From: Tumebacillus algifaecis
Lineage (GTDB): Bacteria > Bacillota > Bacilli > Tumebacillales > Tumebacillaceae
Direction of reading: 5' to 3'
Assembly: GCF_002243515.1 (NCBI RefSeq)
Contig: NZ_CP022657.1
Location: 2,967,001 to 3,031,000, forward strand
Length of the DNA stretch: 64,000 nt
A program made the position numbers and the translations under genes. The notes below the pieces were generated by a model that ran no database searches, was not told the DNA's origin, and was given only the letters and a program-made list of their open reading frames with translations. This document shows, in pieces, positions 25,626 through 34,179 of the stretch (within the stretch, counting starts at the first letter, position 1; each line of letters begins with the position of its first letter).

Positions 25626-27554
25626 ATGAATCGGCGCGCCAAATGGGGCGTGATCACAGCGCTCACAGTCGGCCTTATGCTTCCCTTGTTCTGGCATGAT
25701 GCGCAGTCGTTTCCGGTTAAACGCCCGGAAGCGGGCCCGGCAAAGCCACCGACCGTTGACAACGCCCGCACGGCAGAAGTGCAACGAATCCTCGCCAAAA
25801 AAGCGGGGGGCAACGAAGAGTTGGTCGCACGCGACATTGCGCGCACAGCGGCGCTTTGCGTGCGGGACTGCCGGATCATGCTGACCAATATCACCAATGA
25901 TCTGGCCCATCTCCACTCGACAGCAGAGAAGAAGGCAATGATGGAGCATCATCTGAAGATGCATCCACAATTCGTCTCGCTGACGTTACAAAATGATCAA
26001 GGCCAGCCGATCACCATCGGTCGCGTGCTGCGCCAAGATTTGCATCACCAAGCCTACAAGACCACGCAGAACGACGACTTTTACATCTCCGATCTCTATA
26101 CGAAAAAAAATGTGCAGGACGCGAAAGAAAAAATCGCGATGACTGTCGGCGTTCCGGTGCACGGCAACTCCCATGTCACCGGCTCCTTATCGGCCGATGT
26201 GGAAATGGGACTCTTGCATCAAGTGATCTCACTCCAAGACCGCGAGATGGGTACTAACACCCTGCTGCTTGGCATGGACGGCAAAAACGAGATGTTGAAA
26301 AAAACGGAATCCGGCCCAAGCGGTGGCATTCACGTCCAGCAGTTGAACGGGAAAAAAGCAGAATCGAACATTGAAGGGACAGCTTGGAAAGTCAGAGTCA
26401 CTTCGGTGCAAGACCGCGGGGTGAAACAAGCCCAGATCATGCAAAATGAATTGGTCGTCCGCTTCAAACGCGACTTGACCGAAGCGGAGATCGCCCAATA
26501 CTCGCGCGATATCGGCGGCAGTCTCCTACGCAAAAATTCACGCCATACTTATTTGTTCAGTTTTGGAATCGCCCCCTCAGAAGCGATTTCCTACTTCAAG
26601 CAAAAAGACGCAGTACTGGCCGAACAGCACGTCAAACTTCACCCCAACACGGCGGCGGTCGAATCGCGCCGCGCGGTCGAACAGCCAAACGATATGTATT
26701 ACGGTAGCAACCAATGGAACCTTCCACTGATCTCCGCAGACAAGGGGTGGCAAGTCACGACTGGCGACCCAAACGTGATCATCGCCGTCGTCGACACGGG
26801 CGTTGACTTGAACCATCCGGAGTTTAAAGGGCAATTGGTCGAAGGGCGCAACATGCTCACTGGAACGAATAAGCCGCAAGATGACAACGGCCACGGCACC
26901 CATGTGGCGGGCGTCATCGCAGCACGCACCAACAATCTTGAAGGCATCGCTGGCATCGACTGGGCCGGAAAAATCATGCCGGTGAAAGCGATGGATGCTG
27001 ACGGTTCCGGCTCGGTGCTCGACATTGCTGACGGCATCATCTGGGCTGCCGACCACGGCGCAGATGTGATCAACCTTTCTCTTGGGGAGTATGCAGGCTC
27101 CGATTACCTGCACGACGCCATTCGCTACGCCTACGATAAAGGAGCGGTCGTCATCGCCGCGATGGGCAACGATGGCATCGATGACCCGAGCTATCCAGCC
27201 GCCTATGAAGAAGTGATCGCCGTCGCCGCCAACGACGAGCAAAAAGAGACGGCCAGTTTCTCCAACTTTGGCCCACACACCTCCGTCTCTGCACCTGGTG
27301 TTGCGATTCCCAGCACGTATCCGAACAATCGCTACGCCGCACTGTCCGGAACGTCGATGGCATCTCCACACGTCGCAGGCGTCGCCGCCCTTATCCGCTC
27401 GATCAACCCGGCTCTCAGCCCTGCTGAGGTGCGCAGCATCATACAGAACACGGCTGACGACCTCGGCCCAGAAGGTCACGATGAGTACTACGGCTATGGC
27501 CAGATCAACGTCGCCAATGCGATCAAAGCTGCTGTCGATAGCAAAGCAAAATAA
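25626..27554 (+). CDS. Secreted subtilisin-family serine protease with N-terminal Cache-like domain
   Basis: A 642-residue S8 peptidase. A signal or anchor helix (WGVITALTVGLMLPLFW) is followed at about residues 40-210 by a segment that looks like an extracytoplasmic Cache/PAS-like sensor domain (HPQFVSLTLQNDQGQPI, then DDFYISDLYT and IAMTVGVPVHG). An I9-like inhibitor segment follows at 270-340. The catalytic domain has Asp in VVDTGVDLNHPEF, His in NGHGTHVAGVIA and Ser in LSGTSMASPHVAGVAAL. AAAGGAGGT precedes the ATG and a strong terminator follows. The sensor-like front part is unusual for a subtilase. Confidence 0.92.
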   Translation: MNRRAKWGVITALTVGLMLPLFWHDAQSFPVKRPEAGPAKPPTVDNARTAEVQRILAKKAGGNEELVARDIARTAALCVRDCRIMLTNITNDLAHLHSTAEKKAMMEHHLKMHPQFVSLTLQNDQGQPITIGRVLRQDLHHQAYKTTQNDDFYISDLYTKKNVQDAKEKIAMTVGVPVHGNSHVTGSLSADVEMGLLHQVISLQDREMGTNTLLLGMDGKNEMLKKTESGPSGGIHVQQLNGKKAESNIEGTAWKVRVTSVQDRGVKQAQIMQNELVVRFKRDLTEAEIAQYSRDIGGSLLRKNSRHTYLFSFGIAPSEAISYFKQKDAVLAEQHVKLHPNTAAVESRRAVEQPNDMYYGSNQWNLPLISADKGWQVTTGDPNVIIAVVDTGVDLNHPEFKGQLVEGRNMLTGTNKPQDDNGHGTHVAGVIAARTNNLEGIAGIDWAGKIMPVKAMDADGSGSVLDIADGIIWAADHGADVINLSLGEYAGSDYLHDAIRYAYDKGAVVIAAMGNDGIDDPSYPAAYEEVIAVAANDEQKETASFSNFGPHTSVSAPGVAIPSTYPNNRYAALSGTSMASPHVAGVAALIRSINPALSPAEVRSIIQNTADDLGPEGHDEYYGYGQINVANAIKAAVDSKAK

Positions 27555-27566
27555 GTTCAAATCGAT

Positions 27567-27603
27567 AAAAAAGCGTCCCGCCACTCGCAGCAGGACGCTT
27601 TTT
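27567..27603 (+). terminator. Terminator of the subtilase gene
   Basis: AAAAAGCGTCC pairs with GGACGCTTTTT (11 bp, loop 14), 13 bases after the stop. Confidence 0.92.
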
Positions 27604-27690
27604 GCTCTGAGATCATTCTGAGGTGAAACTTTTTCCAACTTCCCCGCGTCTTTTTGAATAACAGATTGCAAGGAAAGGACGGTCATACAC

Positions 27691-27831
27691 ATGCAGCGTA
27701 TCAAAGAATATGCACCGATGCTGGCAGGGGTTACACTGATCGCAATCGGAGTGTGCTTGCCTCTTGGACTGACCTTAGATTCCATGCGCTTGATCGATCT
27801 ACTTGTCATGTTTATTGCAAACGTGTCATAA
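27691..27831 (+). CDS. Small single-pass membrane peptide
   Basis: A 46-residue ORF, MQRIKEYAPMLAGVTLIAIG at the start, nearly all hydrophobic after the first eight residues, with two possible membrane stretches and a lone Cys. AAGGAAAGG lies about 13 bases upstream, a little far. No family recognised. It precedes another small ORF at 27897 on the same strand, and both may belong to one short transcript ending at the hairpin at 28002. Confidence 0.45.
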   Translation: MQRIKEYAPMLAGVTLIAIGVCLPLGLTLDSMRLIDLLVMFIANVS

Positions 27832-27896
27832 CGATAAAATGAGAGCGGGAAACCGGTCGTCTGCAGTTGCCTTTCACTTTAGGGAGGTGACACCGT

Positions 27897-28019
27897 ATGC
27901 TCTTCATGAATTTGGAGTTGGAGGAAATCACCGTCTGGTTGATCCCCGGCTTCCTCAGTCTGAAGTGGAAACGGCGTGCGCGCGGTAACGACCAACCAAG
28001 CAATGACGGCGTGCCCTAA
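27897..28019 (+). CDS. Small ORF whose end forms a terminator hairpin
   Basis: A 40-codon ORF with a strong RBS (GGGAGGTGACACCGT before ATG), product MLFMNLELEEITVWLIPGFL, then a Lys/Arg-rich segment (KWKRRARG). This is the layout of a short membrane-anchored peptide. The last five codons and stop lie inside a 14-bp hairpin. No family recognised. The perfect RBS is the main evidence for translation. Confidence 0.5.
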   Translation: MLFMNLELEEITVWLIPGFLSLKWKRRARGNDQPSNDGVP

Positions 28020-28033
28020 GGCACGCCGTCATT
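28002..28033. terminator. Palindrome between small ORF and glcF
   Basis: AATGACGGCGTGCC pairs perfectly with GGCACGCCGTCATT around the loop CTAA, which contains the small ORF's stop codon. It lacks a T-tract on either strand but sits between convergent genes, so it may still slow or end transcription. Confidence 0.6.
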
Positions 28034-28040
28034 CGCATTC

Positions 28041-29357
28041 TCACACTAAATCTGCCAGCAAGTCCATGATGTGGACCGCTTTCATCTGCCCTTGCTGTCC
28101 AGCGCGCTCGATGCCTTTTTTCATCTGCAATAGACACCCTGGATTGGACGTGACAACATAATGGGCTTCCGTCCGTCCCACATTTTTCATTTTATCGTCA
28201 AGGATCTCCATCGACATGTCGAGGTTGGTGATGTTATAGATCCCCGCCGATCCACAACACTGATCGGCCCCTCGCATCTCCACATACTCTGCGCCCGGAA
28301 TACTTTTTAATAACTGCCGCGGCTGCGAGCGAACACCTTGTCCATGTGCCAGATGGCAGGAGTCCTGATAGGTCACTTTGGCATGTAATTCTTTGGCAAA
28401 CACAAGCGGTGGCAGTTCGGCCAACAATTCGCTGATGTCGCGCACTTTGGCCACAAACTGCTGCGCCCGCTCCTGCCACGCCGGGTCGTCGTGGAACCAA
28501 TGGTGGTATTCTTTCAAGGCTGCTCCACAGCCGCCCGCATTGTTGACGATCAGGTCAACTCCCGCCTGTTCGAACGCTTCGATATTGCGCTTCGCCAGCT
28601 CCACCGCTCCAGTCTTTTCACCCGCATGGGCGTGGAGCGCACCGCAGCAAGACTGTCCGGAAACAAAAACCACTTCACACCCCGCTTTGGTCAGCACGCG
28701 TGCGGTCGCTTGGTTCGTTTCAAAAAACATCACATCCATGATGCATCCGGTGAACAGGCCCACGGTCGGCCCAGTCTGTTCGCCTACTGCCTCCATCACC
28801 GACTCGCGCTGCATCCGCGCCCACGGAGAGGCGACCGTATCGACCGCCGATTGCATCTCACGCATCGGGCGAGGCAGGATGCGCATCAGCCCTGTTTTGT
28901 CGGCCAGCGTTTGCAGTCCGCTCACCTGTGCCGCCCACAATCCGGCCCCGAGCAATTCTAAACGGTTAGGATGTGGGAACACCTCATGAAACAGAAAATC
29001 GCGCAGCGGAGAGTCCTCTTGCTTGGCCTGCTCTGCCACTTCCCGCGCCGTTTCGATCAGACTCCCATACGGCACCCCGGCCGGACAAGCGGTTTCACAA
29101 GCCCGGCATCCCAAACAGAGATACATGTTGGCTTCAAACTCTGCATCGGCCAACAGACTGCCTTCTGCCACGCCTTTCATCAGCGCGATCCGCCCGCGCG
29201 GGGAGGCCGATTCCTTCCCGGTCTGACGATAGGTCGGACAGGAGGGCAAACAGAAGCCACATTGCATGCAGTTGAGGATTTCCTCGGTGTCAAATTTATC
29301 GAGCAACTGGATGAGGTTCGACCCACCGCCGTTAGCCATGTTTGTGTCCGCACTCAT
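28041..29357 (-). CDS. glcF: Glycolate oxidase iron-sulfur subunit (GlcF)
   Basis: GlcF passes electrons from the flavin subunit GlcD to the quinone pool. The 438-residue protein has two ferredoxin-type 4Fe-4S motifs, CMQCGFCLPSCP and CLGCRACETACP. Two CCG cysteine-rich domains follow, the first with GLFTGCIMDV and SGQSCCGALHAHAG, the second with DSCHLAHGQG and GADQCCGSAG. Its start overlaps the end of glcD by 26 bases; ATG 29339 is an alternative start. Together they oxidise glycolate (or a related 2-hydroxy acid such as D-lactate) to the oxo acid. Confidence 0.92.
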   Translation of the reverse strand: MSADTNMANGGGSNLIQLLDKFDTEEILNCMQCGFCLPSCPTYRQTGKESASPRGRIALMKGVAEGSLLADAEFEANMYLCLGCRACETACPAGVPYGSLIETAREVAEQAKQEDSPLRDFLFHEVFPHPNRLELLGAGLWAAQVSGLQTLADKTGLMRILPRPMREMQSAVDTVASPWARMQRESVMEAVGEQTGPTVGLFTGCIMDVMFFETNQATARVLTKAGCEVVFVSGQSCCGALHAHAGEKTGAVELAKRNIEAFEQAGVDLIVNNAGGCGAALKEYHHWFHDDPAWQERAQQFVAKVRDISELLAELPPLVFAKELHAKVTYQDSCHLAHGQGVRSQPRQLLKSIPGAEYVEMRGADQCCGSAGIYNITNLDMSMEILDDKMKNVGRTEAHYVVTSNPGCLLQMKKGIERAGQQGQMKAVHIMDLLADLV

Positions 29358-30765
29358 GCGTGTTCACCACCACTCTGCGCCGTGTGTCTTTGGCAAACAT
29401 CTTGCCAGGATTCATGATGCCGTGCGGGTCGAAAGCGTCTTTGATCCGCTTCATCAATTCAATGCCTCCCGTCCCAACTTTCAGATCGAGATAGCCCGCT
29501 TTGGCAATGCCGACCCCATGCTCCCCGGTGATCGTGCCACCCAATTTGATCGCCGCATGGAAGATCTCCTGAAACGCTTGCTCAACGCGATGAATCTCTT
29601 CTTTGTCCCGCTCGTCCGTCATGCAGGTCGGATGCAGGTTGCCGTCTCCCGCGTGCCCAAACGTGCAGATTTGTACATCATACTTGTTTGCGATCACGCC
29701 GACCTGTTCCACCATCTCGGCCAGTCGGGCCCGCGGTACCGTCGCATCTTCTAGGATCGTCGTCGGTTTCACGCGAGCCAGTGCCGACAACGCGGCACGC
29801 CGAGCTGCCATCAGCTTCGCCCCTTCTTCGGGCGTTTCGGCCGTTCGCACCTCCGTTGCCCCTTCGCGGCGGCAGATTTCGGCGATGCGCAAGATGTCCT
29901 GTTCGACCTGCATTTCGGTCCCATCCTGTTCGATCAACAGCATCGCTTTCATATCGAGCGGCAAACCGATCCCAGCGTACGCTTCGACCACGCGCATCGT
30001 CTCCGCATCAAGAAATTCCATCGTCGCCGGGATGATTTTTTCGGCGATTACCCGCTGTACCGAACGCGCCGCGTCGGTCAGATCGTTGTAGTACGCCACC
30101 AATGTCTGTTTAGCCTTAGGCAGTGGCAATAGCTTGGCTGTGATCTCCGTCACCACAGCCAGCGTACCTTCTGAGCCGACGAGCAGCTTAGTGATATCAT
30201 ATCCTGCTACGTCTTTCGCATTTTTGCCGCCAAAACGCAACACTTCACCGCTTGGCAACACCGCCTGCAGACCCATGATGTAATCTTTGGTCACCCCGTA
30301 TTTCAAACCGCGCATCCCGCCTGCACACTCGGCCACATTGCCGCCCATCGTCGAGATGCGCATCGAGCCCGGGTCGGGCGGATAGAATAGCCCGAGCGCT
30401 TCTACCGCCGTATGCAGTTCGGCGGTGATCAGCCCAGGGCCAAACGTCGCGGTCAAATTGTCCTGATCGATTTCATACAGTTCGTTCAAGCGGTTGGTAA
30501 CCAGCACGATCCCTCCTTCGGTCGGTACCGTACCACCGCAGAGATTGGTTCCCGATCCGCGAGAGACGATCGGGATGCGGTGCCGATTGGCCACTTTTAA
30601 GATTGCGGCCGTCTCTTCCACCGAGGCCGGCATCACCACCGCATCGGGCATCGCTTGATAGAGTGGGGTCGCATCGTACGAATATACGTGCAATTCATTC
30701 GGTGTATCCAGCATCCATCGCTCGCCGACGATGGCAGATAGTTCGCGTTTGATCTCGTTGTTCAT
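29332..30765 (-). CDS. glcD: FAD-linked 2-hydroxy-acid oxidase subunit (GlcD)
   Basis: The flavoprotein subunit of glycolate oxidase, 477 residues. The N-terminal FAD-binding PCMH domain shows IVSRGSGTNLCGGTVPT and PGSMRISTMGGNVAECAGG. The C-terminal substrate domain ends with ICTFGHAGDGNLHP (metal/substrate His) and ITGEHGVGIAKAGYL, the family's closing motif. The length is typical. The order glcD-glcF is one operon. The reaction could equally be D-lactate oxidation; sequence alone does not separate the two. Confidence 0.93.
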   Translation of the reverse strand: MNNEIKRELSAIVGERWMLDTPNELHVYSYDATPLYQAMPDAVVMPASVEETAAILKVANRHRIPIVSRGSGTNLCGGTVPTEGGIVLVTNRLNELYEIDQDNLTATFGPGLITAELHTAVEALGLFYPPDPGSMRISTMGGNVAECAGGMRGLKYGVTKDYIMGLQAVLPSGEVLRFGGKNAKDVAGYDITKLLVGSEGTLAVVTEITAKLLPLPKAKQTLVAYYNDLTDAARSVQRVIAEKIIPATMEFLDAETMRVVEAYAGIGLPLDMKAMLLIEQDGTEMQVEQDILRIAEICRREGATEVRTAETPEEGAKLMAARRAALSALARVKPTTILEDATVPRARLAEMVEQVGVIANKYDVQICTFGHAGDGNLHPTCMTDERDKEEIHRVEQAFQEIFHAAIKLGGTITGEHGVGIAKAGYLDLKVGTGGIELMKRIKDAFDPHGIMNPGKMFAKDTRRRVVVNTHECGHKHG

Positions 30766-30816
30766 GCCATTTCCTCTCCCTCGTCTGATTCTTCAACCGT
30801 ATCACATCAGGGCAGA

Positions 30817-30850
30817 AGAAAAAAGATAGACCACTGCCCTCAGTGGTCTA
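30817..30850 (-). terminator. Terminator for an unassigned minus-strand transcript
   Basis: TAGACCACTG pairs with CAGTGGTCTA (10 bp, loop CCCT), followed on the minus strand by TCTTTTTTC. It lies upstream of glcD, so it ends a transcript coming from 30.9-31.4 kb, where only doubtful small ORFs exist. Confidence 0.85.
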
Positions 30851-30878
30851 CGGGTCATGGCGAAACGCCGACCCACGT

Positions 30879-31106
30879 TTAGAAAAACGCGGTGCATGCG
30901 ATCAAATCGCCTTTCAAAAAAAGCACAGGGACTCGTTGGATATTCGCAAGCGCCCCAAGTTGGCCCTCTAAATGAACCACAGCAGGAGTCCTAGTAACTG
31001 AGCATTTCCGCAATGGCCCGCAGCGGTTTGCCACTTCCTCAGCAATCATTTCCCGAGAAATATTATTCGACACACGCCCGTACATCTTGGGTACTGATCG
31101 CCCCAT
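30879..31106 (-). CDS. Doubtful small ORF, possibly part of a decayed gene
   Basis: A 75-codon ORF with a weak GGAG upstream of ATG 31106 and a terminator 29 bases after its stop. The product (MGRSVPKMYGRVSNN at the start, then a Val/Leu-rich C-terminal half with two Cys) matches no family I know. It is in the same reading frame as the ORF at 31122-31286, separated only by TGA and four codons, so the two may be pieces of one broken gene. Confidence 0.3.
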   Translation of the reverse strand: MGRSVPKMYGRVSNNISREMIAEEVANRCGPLRKCSVTRTPAVVHLEGQLGALANIQRVPVLFLKGDLIACTAFF

Positions 31107-31121
31107 TGCCAGTCGCTCCGG

Positions 31122-31286
31122 TCATGCCCCATTCAGGAAGCTATCCAAACAAAAAAAGCCGCAGTCCACGTAGACCACAGCTTCGATCAAATGTTCATCT
31201 TCAAACCTAACATACACCAATCCACCGATAAGATACTCCCGCTTTCGGCAAACGGGTCTCCTCGCACAGCATATTACATCTTTCAT
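31122..31286 (-). CDS. Doubtful small Cys-rich ORF
   Basis: A 54-codon ORF starting MKDVICCARRPVCRK with six cysteines (ICC, PVC, VDCGFFC). The RBS is weak. It shares its frame with a preceding 16-codon stretch (stop TAA) and with the ORF at 30879-31106 (stop TGA). The same-frame arrangement suggests a gene degraded by two nonsense changes rather than three genes, but I cannot name the ancestor. Confidence 0.25.
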   Translation of the reverse strand: MKDVICCARRPVCRKREYLIGGLVYVRFEDEHLIEAVVYVDCGFFCLDSFLNGA

Positions 31287-31449
31287 TTGTTACCGCCGTG
31301 CTCCGAGTATCTGCCAAAGAAAGGCTCCTGTATCACTCACCTTATCAGCACACCATTTGAATACGTGTGCACCTTAGCATCCCATGATCGCCAACCTGCA
31401 TGTGACGTGGACCCAGTTCTACCTTGCTGCCATCGAATAGGATGGACGG

Positions 31450-32259
31450 CTAGGCATTCTTTAGCCATTTCAACAATTCGCGCATGATTTCCGCTTGCTC
31501 CGGTTCGTTGAACAGCTCATGGTAGCACTGTGGATACAAGATAAACTTGTTGTTCTCCCGCATCGACAGACTGCGGAAAAATGGTTCTGCTTCTTCTGGT
31601 GCGACGATTTTATCCGAACCAGCCTGCATCAGCAAGATCGGAACGCCAATCTTGTCGGCTTCACGTTTTGCCAGCGCCGTGGCGCGCTGAATTTCGTAAA
31701 ACCAGCGAGCACTGACTACACCGCCGCACAACGGATCTTGTTCGTAAGCGGCGACAATCTCTGGTGTGCGAGTTAAAAAGGCTGTGCTGATATTGCTTGG
31801 CAAGCGCAGTTTGGGAAGAACACGGTCGAGTACTTTGGCGATCGAACGCTTCCACGCCGGGATTTCCACTGCGACTCGCAGGAGCGGTGAAGTTAAGACC
31901 GCACCGACGATCTGCTCATGCATCGCCCCACGCTCCTGTAAAAAGCGCACCGCTACCAAACCACCCATGCTGTGCCCGATGATCGCGACGCTTCCCGCCG
32001 CCCCTACCAGTTGTTTCGCTTGGCGCACCCAACCTTCAACCGCATCCAGGTATTGATCGAAGTGATCAATGTGCCCGTGCAGTCCCGGCGAATGACCAAA
32101 GCCGGGCAAATCACCGGTGACGACCGCGATTCCATGTTCATTCAGTTCTTGTATCACATGCGCATAGCGGGCGCTGTGGTCAGACGCGCCATGAATCAGG
32201 ACGGCAGCCAAGCCGCCAGAGCGGTCGGCCGGAAAAGTTTTTGTGTGAATGTCCTGCAT
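31450..32259 (-). CDS. Alpha/beta hydrolase, monoacylglycerol-lipase-like
   Basis: A 269-residue serine hydrolase of the Hydrolase_4/S33 group. The nucleophile elbow is IGHSMGGLVAV, an oxyanion segment appears as VLIHGASDHSARY, the acid lies in MQAGSDKIVAPEEAE and the catalytic His in YPQCYHELFNE. Such enzymes release fatty acids from monoacylglycerols or lysophospholipids in the cytosol. The ATG at 32259 is chosen because GGAGAAGAGAG stands before it. It is divergent from the small ORF at 32356. Confidence 0.88.
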   Translation of the reverse strand: MQDIHTKTFPADRSGGLAAVLIHGASDHSARYAHVIQELNEHGIAVVTGDLPGFGHSPGLHGHIDHFDQYLDAVEGWVRQAKQLVGAAGSVAIIGHSMGGLVAVRFLQERGAMHEQIVGAVLTSPLLRVAVEIPAWKRSIAKVLDRVLPKLRLPSNISTAFLTRTPEIVAAYEQDPLCGGVVSARWFYEIQRATALAKREADKIGVPILLMQAGSDKIVAPEEAEPFFRSLSMRENNKFILYPQCYHELFNEPEQAEIMRELLKWLKNA

Positions 32260-32355
32260 ACTCTCTTCTCCTATCCCCAATTTTGATCAGGTTTGTTCTG
32301 CTTGATGTCCAACTTCCATATACTCGCACTAAAACGGTCGGAAAGGGGGTAATCT

Positions 32356-32559
32356 GTGGAAGATCGAATGTTTTACCTCATCCGTGATACGGTAGGGATC
32401 GCAGGAAATCTGGCTGAGATAATCGGCATCCTCTTTCTGTTCACTCAGTTCCGACGCCCTTCCGCGCCGCAATCCAAAACAAAAGTCCCCGTCAAACCCC
32501 GGTCCGTTCGCCCGTCTGCTCCCCGCACGTACGATGTCCGCTCTTATGACGCCCAATAG
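32356..32559 (+). CDS. Small single-pass membrane protein
   Basis: A 67-residue product with one hydrophobic helix (VGIAGNLAEIIGILFLFTQF) after a short acidic N-terminus, then a basic, Pro/Arg/Ser-rich tail (KTKVPVKPRSVRPSAPRT). The GTG start has AAAGGGGGT upstream and a terminator follows at 32567, so it looks expressed. No family recognised. Confidence 0.6.
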   Translation: MEDRMFYLIRDTVGIAGNLAEIIGILFLFTQFRRPSAPQSKTKVPVKPRSVRPSAPRTYDVRSYDAQ

Positions 32560-32566
32560 TCCAGCC

Positions 32567-32597
32567 AACCGCCCGACGCTTGTTCAGGCGGTTTTTT
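32567..32597 (+). terminator. Terminator of the small membrane protein gene
   Basis: AACCGCC pairs with GGCGGTT, followed by TTTT; starts 7 bases after the stop. Confidence 0.8.
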
Positions 32598-32736
32598 GGC
32601 CTGCGCTCATGCTGATCCTACAGCTTATTTCGTCCCGCTGCACAACTTTCCTCCGAGCACTTTTGAAAAAGCTCCACGATTCTCACGCAAAGCGGTTTAC
32701 TAATGATCAGGCCAGCGTCCCCAAAAAACTTTTGAC

Positions 32737-32761
32737 AAAAAAAGAGCGCTCCGCAGCGCCC
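32737..32761 (-). terminator. Terminator of the Crp/Fnr gene
   Basis: On the minus strand GCGCT-GCGG-AGCGC is followed by seven T residues, right after the stop at 32766. Confidence 0.85.
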
Positions 32762-32765
32762 TTAC

Positions 32766-33449
32766 TTATTTCATCTCAGCCAACACTTTCTGGTCGAGCA
32801 AAATGATATGCCGTTTTTTCACATCAATCCAGCTATTTGCTTTGAACTCATTTAGAATCTTGCTCGTTGTCTCCCGTGTAGATCCGATCAAAGAAGCAAT
32901 GTCTTCATGCGTCAGTTTGATCCCGATCTGCACGCCGCCGTCCACGCGCTCGCCGTGAATATCGGCCAACTTAAGGAGCAGGCGGGAAAGACGAGTCTGT
33001 ACATCGTAGAACACGAGATGTTCAATTTGTTCCTGCGCTTCGCTCAAGCGATGCTCGACAATTTGTGCCAATTTCAGCGACACGCTCGGATTGCGCATCG
33101 CAATTTTTTCGAATTCCTTTTTATCGATCGCACAGATTTGTGCTTCGTCCAAAACCTCTGCAAAATTGCGGCGCGGCTCATCGGCGAACAGCGCATTCTC
33201 GCCAAACACATCGCCTGGCTCTAAGATCACCAAAGTGAAATGCTTGCCTGTCTCCGAAAGGCGTGAGATGCGCACGCGTCCGGATTTCAGCATATATACC
33301 TGATTGCCCGGATCATCCGGCGTGAAGATATACTCCCGCTTTGGAATCACAGTCGGCTGGCTGCCGCGCCCAAGCATGTCGAGTTCATCTTCGGTCAAAT
33401 CTTTGAACAACTCATATTGTCCGAGGTAGCAGATTGCACATTCGTTCAT
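32766..33449 (-). CDS. Crp/Fnr-family transcriptional regulator
   Basis: A 227-residue regulator. The N-terminal cyclic-nucleotide-binding-like beta-roll (VYMLKSGRVRIS, LEPGDVFGENALF) is followed by the dimer helix and a C-terminal winged HTH (LTHEDIASLIGSTRETTSKILNEF). The first residues MNECAICYLG contain two Cys in the pattern C-x-x-C; with no other clustered Cys it lacks the usual four-Cys Fnr iron-sulfur site. The recognition helix, with SxRExxS, is Crp/Fnr-like. GGGGAGGG precedes ATG 33449. The signal and targets are unknown. Confidence 0.9.
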   Translation of the reverse strand: MNECAICYLGQYELFKDLTEDELDMLGRGSQPTVIPKREYIFTPDDPGNQVYMLKSGRVRISRLSETGKHFTLVILEPGDVFGENALFADEPRRNFAEVLDEAQICAIDKKEFEKIAMRNPSVSLKLAQIVEHRLSEAQEQIEHLVFYDVQTRLSRLLLKLADIHGERVDGGVQIGIKLTHEDIASLIGSTRETTSKILNEFKANSWIDVKKRHIILLDQKVLAEMK

Positions 33450-33965
33450 TGAACTGCCCTCCCCATACTCAAAAAGTGATTTCGTATCGCAATACTTCCC
33501 TTTATAGAGTACCACAGGCGTGACATACGCTCAAACATCGTATTGGTCATTATTGCCCTGTTTGCTCTCAAGGTGTACGGAATAGAGTCACTTTACTTTC
33601 AAAAGCGCCCCGTGATGCACATTATGTTAGCGGTTTTGTTAGCAAAACTGTTAGCGATGACAGCGACTGCAAAATGCATGATTGGTTGAAGTAAAAATGT
33701 GTACCCCAAACGGCCGCTACTCTTTTCGGAGTTGCGGCCGTTTTCCTTTACTCTTCCTATAAGTACCTTATTTAGCAGATCTGTCATCATTACAAAACAC
33801 CAGGTCTGCCACGATCACGACTTGGCCTCTACATTCAGTATTACTGCCGCCCTTGCCAGTCCTAGGAAAATGTGACCTTCTTCGCGTTCTGCAAAAATGG
33901 CCACGTTATCAGCCGAGAGAGTGCGTGACCTACAGGGTCTTCGCGCTTTTTTAAGGTGTGAGTAG
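33450..33965. other. Intergenic stretch, no supported gene
   Basis: About 500 bases with no gene I can support. It holds the crp promoter region at the left and a plus-strand hairpin at 33708-33746. Short open stretches around 33600-33690 lack start signals. This is where host backbone meets the presumed prophage, so the attachment site may lie here or just to the right, but I see no repeat that proves it. Confidence 0.6.
33708..33746 (+). terminator. Orphan terminator-like hairpin
   Basis: AAACGGCCGC pairs with GCGGCCGTTT (10 bp, loop 16) followed by TTTTCC. No intact gene lies upstream on the plus strand, so it is probably left from a lost gene. Confidence 0.7.
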
Positions 33966-34133
33966 GTACGAACTTGGAGTTTAGATAAATTAGCACACTG
34001 GTTACGCTACAAGTGGAAGGGCGGGCGGATCGTCGAGGTGGCGGTGGTGCCGAAGTGGGTATGTGGCGACCAGCTCATGGGGCATGATCTGTGCGGCAGT
34101 TTTTATCTTTGTTCGAAATCGCCTCAATTGTGA
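33966..34133 (+). pseudogene. Gene remnant abutting the SIR2 promoter
   Basis: A GC-rich open stretch of 55 codons with protein-like content (LAHWLRYKWKGGRIVEVAVV, then VCGDQLMGHD) but no start codon and no RBS. It follows an in-frame TAG. It ends where the AT-rich SIR2 promoter begins. It reads like the tail of a GC-rich gene cut by insertion of the AT-rich cargo. The family is not recognised. Confidence 0.35.
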
Positions 34134-34137
34134 TAAA
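34109..34137 (+). promoter_or_regulatory. Probable sigma-A promoter of the SIR2 gene
   Basis: TTGTTC (34109-34114), 17-base spacer, GATAAA (34132-34137), about 43 bases before the GTG start. The -10 box is a weak match to consensus. Confidence 0.45.
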
Positions 34138-34179
34138 ATGATTACTAGATAAAATAATAAATGAGGAGCTGCGTCTAAC

